Shown one piece after another: positions 60,801 to 64,000 of a DNA stretch of 64,000 nucleotides. Every line of letters begins with the position of its first letter. Positions within the stretch are counted from its first letter, which is position 1. Source of the stretch: Kiloniellaceae bacterium (GTDB lineage: Bacteria > Pseudomonadota > Alphaproteobacteria > Kiloniellales > J153); the NCBI GenBank assembly GCA_021776115.1, contig JAJFGN010000049.1:1-64000 (forward strand), in the 5' to 3' direction. The notes beneath the pieces are model-generated. The model did not search any database and had not been told where the DNA came from. It was given only the letters and a program-made list of their open reading frames with translations. Both the position numbers and the translations under genes were made by a program.

Positions 60801-61477
60801 GCGACCTGATCGACATAGCGGCGCAGAATCGGCGAGAGATAGGCGTCGACAACCGTTGTGTCGCCGCGCGAGACCAGCTTCATGAGCGGGCTGACTTCGT
60901 GACTGACCGAAATCTGGGTAAACCCAATGCCGCGCGCCAACTCGGCCAGCTTCAACTCGTGCTCCGGGTAGCGATAACCGTGGAGCAAGACGACGGCCAG
61001 CGAGCGAACGCCCCGGTCGAATCCCGCCTGCAAGTTCGCCCGCGCTCTTTCCAGGTCCAAGGCGCGCAGGATTTCGCCCTCGGCGCTCATCCGCTCGTCG
61101 ATCTCGACCGTGGCGCAATAAAGCAATTCCGGCAGATCGATGCGGCGGGCGAAAATGTGCGGGCGGTTCTGATAGGCGATGCGCAGCGCGTCGCGAAACC
61201 CGCGCGTAATGGCAAGCAGTGTGGGCTCGCCCTTGCGCTCCAGCAACGCGTTCGTCGCAACGGTCGTGCCCATCTTGACGGCGCGAACCGTCGCTGCCGG
61301 AAACTCGGCCTCCTTCGGGATATCCAGAAGCGTTCGAATGCCATGAATCGCGGCATCGGGGTATTGCTCGGGATTCTCCGACAATAGCTTGTGCGATACC
61401 AGCGACCCGTCCGGCCGCTGCGCGACGATGTCGGTGAAGGTACCGCCCCGGTCGATCCAAAACTGCCACGCCGTCAT
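57854..61477 (-). CDS. 5-Oxoprolinase/hydantoinase, fused A and B domains
   Basis: A 1207-residue ATP-dependent amidohydrolase of the hydantoinase/oxoprolinase family. The N-terminal HyuA half has the actin-like ATP site FWIDRGGTFTDIVA, ITFDMGGTSTDVA and CCFGGAGGQHACDMAD. The HyuB half begins near VMLEVFNNLFMSIAEQMGS and includes MLNAPYNGGTHLPDITVI and GSRGHHADVGG. Fusion is normal for eukaryotic and many bacterial 5-oxoprolinases. It opens 5-oxoproline or a related cyclic amide to an amino acid. The MarR-like gene follows with overlap. Confidence 0.93.
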   Translation of the reverse strand: MTAWQFWIDRGGTFTDIVAQRPDGSLVSHKLLSENPEQYPDAAIHGIRTLLDIPKEAEFPAATVRAVKMGTTVATNALLERKGEPTLLAITRGFRDALRIAYQNRPHIFARRIDLPELLYCATVEIDERMSAEGEILRALDLERARANLQAGFDRGVRSLAVVLLHGYRYPEHELKLAELARGIGFTQISVSHEVSPLMKLVSRGDTTVVDAYLSPILRRYVDQVASQLGDTRLMFMQSNGGLTDARLFQGKDSILSGPAGGIVGAVRTSAMAGLDRLITFDMGGTSTDVAHYDGEYERAFETLVAGVRMRAPMMRIHTVAAGGGSILHFDGARYRVGPESAGANPGPACYRRDGPLAVTDCNVMLGRIAPEYFPKVFGPSADQALDADVVRAKFEDLAKEIHGATGDTRTPEAVAQGFRMIAVENMANAIKKISTQRGYDVTDYTLCCFGGAGGQHACDMADTLGMTRIFLHPLAGVLSAYGMGLADVRALRERAVERVLDDGLMAEIEETLEVLAEDGRREILAQDIAPDRVKILKRVHLRYQGTDSAVVVDHGARAEIVARFEEAHRQRYGFVMPDRPFIVEAVSAEAVGETDAVEDPVLEAAPRGGGAPEPAATTRMYTTGAWADTPVFLREDLSPGDRIDGPAIIIEPTSTTVLEPGWQARLTQRDHLVLERVVPLTRAVAIGTQVDPVMLEVFNNLFMSIAEQMGSTLENTAYSVNIKERLDFSCALFNAQGDLVANAPHMPVHLGSMSDSVRAIIQARTGTMAPGDVFMLNAPYNGGTHLPDITVITPVFDVAGADILFFVGSRGHHADVGGITPGSMPPGSRSVEEEGILIDNVTLVERGRFLEVEVRDLLSAGPYPARNVDQNIADLKAQIAANEMGLRELRRMIDHYGLEVVHAYMGHVQDNAEEQVRRVLGLLKDGTFTYALDQGAQIKVSISVDREARRARIDFTGTSAQQPNNFNAPSSVCRAAVLYVFRTLIDEEIPMNEGVLKPLDLIVPKGSMLNPSYPAAVVAGNVETSQIVVDTLYGALGVMAGAQGTMNNFTFGNDTYQYYETICGGSGAGPDFDGTDAVHTHMTNSRLTDPEVLEWRFPVVVEAFEIRRGSGGAGRHRGGDGARRRIRFREAMTAAILSGHRKVAPFGLDGGAPGALGRNWVERANGERTELSGTDSTQMTPGDVFVIETPGGGGYGEARKREEDAQ

Positions 61478-61520
61478 GGTCCTAGCTCAATCTCTGCCGT
61501 TGAAACTCTTTGTTGTCGAT

Positions 61521-61552
61521 ATGTTGATATTTTATTTATATAATGTCAACAT
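61521..61552. promoter_or_regulatory. Candidate MarR operator upstream of the oxoprolinase gene
   Basis: ATGTTGATATT and AATGTCAACAT form an imperfect inverted repeat (10 of 11) in an AT-rich promoter region 43 nt upstream of the oxoprolinase start. The MarR-like gene ends the same operon, and such regulators commonly bind sites of this size. A binding test would confirm. Confidence 0.5.
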
Positions 61553-61614
61553 CACAAAACCTTGATTGAGTAAGCACGCTAACCTCAGCGCGCTGGACGT
61601 GTTAGAGTCGCGTG

Positions 61615-62379
61615 ATGTTGGGGATTTTCGTTTCTATCCGGCGGCTGGCCCTCCTCGTCCTCGTCCTGCTGACGGGCCCGGTCGTGGCCGTGGCCGGCGG
61701 TCTGGCTCGCGTCGATGGCGATTGGCGCACCGCCAGCCGGGAAAGCGCGGGCATCGCCCCGGACCCCGCCCTTGTGACCGAGCCCATCGTACAGGTCTAT
61801 GGCGCCCGCGCTTTCGGCTGGCGGGGCGCCTTCGCGGTGCATACCTGGGTCGCGGTAAAACGCGCCAATGCGTCCAGCTTTAAGACATACGAGGTCATCG
61901 GCTGGCGCTATTGGCACAACGGATCGCCCCTCTCGGTACGCGAAGGCCCGCCGGACCGTAAGTGGTTCGGCGCCGTGCCCGAGATCTATGTCGATCTGCG
62001 CGGGCCGGAGATCGAGAGCTTGATCGATAAGGTCGAGGCCGCCGTGAAAGCCTATCCCTTCATGGATACCTACCAGACCTGGCCGGGGCCCAATTCCAAC
62101 ACCTTCACGGCCAGCATCGCCCGCGCGGCGCCCGAACTCGGTCTCGACCTGCCGCCAACCGCGATCGGAAAGGACTATCTCGGCATCACCCGTTTTGTGG
62201 CGTCATCGCCCAGCGGCACCGGCTTTCAAGTTTCCGTTCTGGGCGTTCTTGGTTTCATGGTGGGGTTAGAAGAAGGCCTGGAAGTGAACGTATTGGGCCT
62301 CAGCTTCGGCCTTGATCCTCTCGGTCTCGCCATCAAGCTGCCGGGGATTGGCCGCCTTGGCGCGGAGCGTTCCCCCTAA
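61615..62379 (+). CDS. DUF3750-family exported protein
   Basis: A 254-residue protein with a hydrophobic start (LALLVLVLLTGPVVAVAGG) followed by a soluble domain of the DUF3750 type: VQVYGARAFGWRGAFAVHTW, KTYEVIGWRYW and TYQTWPGPNSNTFTASIAR. I use the ATG at 61615, one codon after a GTG. Its function is unknown; homologues are scattered in proteobacteria. It is followed by DjiA after 116 nt. Confidence 0.85.
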   Translation: MLGIFVSIRRLALLVLVLLTGPVVAVAGGLARVDGDWRTASRESAGIAPDPALVTEPIVQVYGARAFGWRGAFAVHTWVAVKRANASSFKTYEVIGWRYWHNGSPLSVREGPPDRKWFGAVPEIYVDLRGPEIESLIDKVEAAVKAYPFMDTYQTWPGPNSNTFTASIARAAPELGLDLPPTAIGKDYLGITRFVASSPSGTGFQVSVLGVLGFMVGLEEGLEVNVLGLSFGLDPLGLAIKLPGIGRLGAERSP

Positions 62380-62495
62380 GGTGAATTCGCCCTAGGCGCC
62401 GCTTGCCCGCCACTTCATCGCGTGGAATAACGGCCTCGAGGGCGAATCGCACCACGCTTACCGCGTCGGCGGCCAAAGGTAGTTGTGACAAGACC

Positions 62496-63227
62496 ATGAG
62501 TGTTTGGGGCAAAATTCTTGGGGGCGCCGCTGGCTTCGCTTTGGGCGGGCCGCTTGGGGCGTTGATCGGCGCCGCCGCTGGACACGCGGTCGATAAAATG
62601 CGTGCGCCTGAGCAAGAGGGCGGCGAGGACGACGCCACCAAAAAAGTCGCCTTCACGATCGCGGTGGTCGTACTCGGCGCCAAGATGGCCAAGGCCGACG
62701 GCAAGGTCACGCCCGACGAGATAAGTGCTTTCAAAGAAGTCTTCCGGGTCCCGCCCGACGAAATGAAGAACGTCGGCCGCTTGTTCAACAAAGCACGCAA
62801 CGATGCGTCCGGGTTCGAACCTTATGCCTGGCAGATCGGGCGCATGTTCAAGAACAACCCGGCGGTCCTGGCCGAATTGCTGGACGGCCTGTTCCACATC
62901 GCCCGTGCCGACGGCGCGGTCACCGACGACGAGTTGACTTTCCTGGAGCAGATCGCGCGGATCTTCGGGCTGGATGCGGCCGAGTGGGACCGGATCCGCG
63001 CCGCGAACTTGGGGCCGGACAAGTCCGATCCTCACGTCATTCTGGGCGTTACCCGTGACGCGAGCCGCGATGAGATCAAGTCGGCGTACCGAAAACTCGT
63101 GCGCGAGAACCATCCCGACCGCCTGGTCGCCCAAGGCATGCCGCAAGAATTCGTCGACCTGGCCAATGAGCGCCTGGCAACGATCAATGCCGCCTATGAG
63201 AAGGTCCGCCCACGGGCCGGTACGTGA
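62496..63227 (+). CDS. djiA: DnaJ-like membrane chaperone (DjiA type)
   Basis: A 243-residue J-domain protein. A Gly/Ala-rich segment (ILGGAAGFALGGPLGALIGA) near the N-terminus can insert in the membrane. A TerB-like helical domain follows (GAKMAKADGKVTPDEISAF and DGAVTDDELTFLEQIARIFG), and the C-terminal J domain has DPHVILGVTRDASRDEIKSA with HPD (ENHPDRL). It starts at ATG 62496. Its stop overlaps a GTG for the DMT transporter. It would recruit DnaK at the membrane. Confidence 0.9.
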   Translation: MSVWGKILGGAAGFALGGPLGALIGAAAGHAVDKMRAPEQEGGEDDATKKVAFTIAVVVLGAKMAKADGKVTPDEISAFKEVFRVPPDEMKNVGRLFNKARNDASGFEPYAWQIGRMFKNNPAVLAELLDGLFHIARADGAVTDDELTFLEQIARIFGLDAAEWDRIRAANLGPDKSDPHVILGVTRDASRDEIKSAYRKLVRENHPDRLVAQGMPQEFVDLANERLATINAAYEKVRPRAGT

Positions 63228-64000
63228 TTTCCGTGCCTATCCGCCCGCTTCACCTGGCCGCCCTGGTTTTTGTCACCCTTGTTTGGGGCATGAACTTCGC
63301 CGCTGCGAAGATTGGCTTGGCGCAACTGCCACCACTCCTGATGATGTCTTTGCGCTGGGCCCTGGTCGGCCTGATGGTGGCGCCCTTCGTGCCGATGCCT
63401 CGCGGGCGTTGGCGCGAAACCTTCTTGGTTTCTTTCACCTTGGGGTTCGCACACTTTTCCCTAATGTTTTCGGGCTTGCGGGACCTCGATGCCGCCACCG
63501 CCGCGATCGCAATTCAACTGCAGGTGCCTTTCGCCGCCTTGCTGGCCGCGGTTATCTTCAAGGATACTTTGGGCTGGCGGCGGGCCTTGGGAATGGCGGT
63601 CGCGTTCGCCGGCGTCGCAATCATCGCCGGGGAGCCGAAGCTCGACGGTCACTACGCCGCCTTGGCGATGGTAATCGCGGCGGCCTGCATATGGTCGGTC
63701 GCGAATATGCAAATCAAGCTGATGGGCGAGATCAACGGCATGGTTTTTAACGGGTGGATCGGGATCTTCGCAGCGCCGCAACTGGCGCTAGGGTCTTGGC
63801 TACTCGAAGAAGGTCAACTCGCGGCGCTCTCGGCGGCCGATTGGCGGGCCTATGTCTCGATCCTGTATCAAGCCGTCGTGGTTGTGATCGTAGGGTACGG
63901 CCTTTGGTTCTACCTGCTGCGTAAGTACGAGGTAAATCAGGTGATGCCGTTTATCCTGTTGGTCCCGCCCTTCGGGGTTCTGTCCGGCATACTCCTGCTC
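63224..64000 (+). CDS. DMT/EamA-family transporter (3' end outside window)
   Basis: From the GTG at 63224, overlapping the DjiA TGA, the frame stays open to the window edge (258 codons). It begins VISVPIRPLHLAALVFVTLV and has the EamA opening WGMNFAAAKIG, then further helices (LMFSGLRDLDAATAAIAIQL and others) typical of 10-helix drug/metabolite exporters. A GTG at 63233 is an alternative start. Substrate unknown. Confidence 0.85.
   Translation, partial: MISVPIRPLHLAALVFVTLVWGMNFAAAKIGLAQLPPLLMMSLRWALVGLMVAPFVPMPRGRWRETFLVSFTLGFAHFSLMFSGLRDLDAATAAIAIQLQVPFAALLAAVIFKDTLGWRRALGMAVAFAGVAIIAGEPKLDGHYAALAMVIAAACIWSVANMQIKLMGEINGMVFNGWIGIFAAPQLALGSWLLEEGQLAALSAADWRAYVSILYQAVVVVIVGYGLWFYLLRKYEVNQVMPFILLVPPFGVLSGILLL

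Noticed and set aside
1-64000. CRISPR arrays, insertion sequences, integrases and tRNA genes
   Set aside because: None was found by eye: there are no regularly spaced identical repeats, no transposase-like protein and no cloverleaf-like sequence.

Overview
The window reads as a high-GC alphaproteobacterial chromosome, probably Rhodospirillales-like. Supporting signs are a SAM-II riboswitch in front of a rhodanese-metZ operon, the run uvrC-pgsA-mobB-moeA-moaD-moaE, TRAP transporters, an MttB/GrdB-like pair, intergenic REP-like palindromes and dense translationally coupled genes. The taxonomic placement is inference. I found no rRNA, tRNA, CRISPR array, transposase or integrase.

Region 1 (1-21.7 kb) is catabolic. 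Minus-strand regulator, HAD and amidotransferase genes are followed by a sarcosine-oxidase-like flavoprotein, then a GrdB-like Cys protein next to a non-pyrrolysine MttB homologue. An operon of membrane di-iron desaturase, TIM-barrel protein, ureohydrolase and class V aminotransferase ends at a clear terminator. An orphan oligopeptide-type binding protein comes next. The last block is a run of about 8 kb on the minus strand: ThDP enzyme, enolase-superfamily enzyme, FAD amine dehydrogenase, TRAP transporter P-Q-M and a butyrobetaine-hydroxylase-like dioxygenase. Together these suggest uptake and stepwise oxidation of amino or quaternary-ammonium compounds; the substrates are not determined.

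Region 2 (21.7-27.1 kb) holds an MlaC-like protein and then an accessory surface-protein island: two paralogous secreted beta-helix proteins, a repeat protein ending in a dockerin-like calcium-binding domain, and a cohesin-like protein with a PEP-CTERM sorting tail. It is preceded by an 868-bp regulatory region with a sigma-54-type promoter and repeated sites, ends at a strong terminator, and is flanked by related repeat copies.

Region 3 (27.1-36.4 kb) holds an RraA-ThDP enzyme pair and a Bcr/CflA efflux pump behind a leader peptide-terminator attenuator. A LysR-controlled module (flavin/ferredoxin fusion plus an AhpD-like protein) is bracketed by a decayed metZ 3' end and the intact metZ. 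The SAM-II riboswitch with its own terminator controls rhodanese-metZ.

Region 4 (36.4-49.4 kb) contains a cobalt-type nitrile hydratase whose beta subunit is split into two genes, a SleB hydrolase, a DUF2652 protein (with a decayed second copy upstream of uvrB), a Na/Pi transporter, a universal stress protein, uvrB, DinB, a glyoxalase II, a lipoprotein and msrB. Region 5 (49.5-64 kb) contains a CaCA antiporter, a FolM-like reductase, the uvrC-pgsA-molybdopterin cluster, a fused 5-oxoprolinase with a MarR-type regulator and candidate operator, a DUF3750 protein, DjiA and a truncated DMT transporter.
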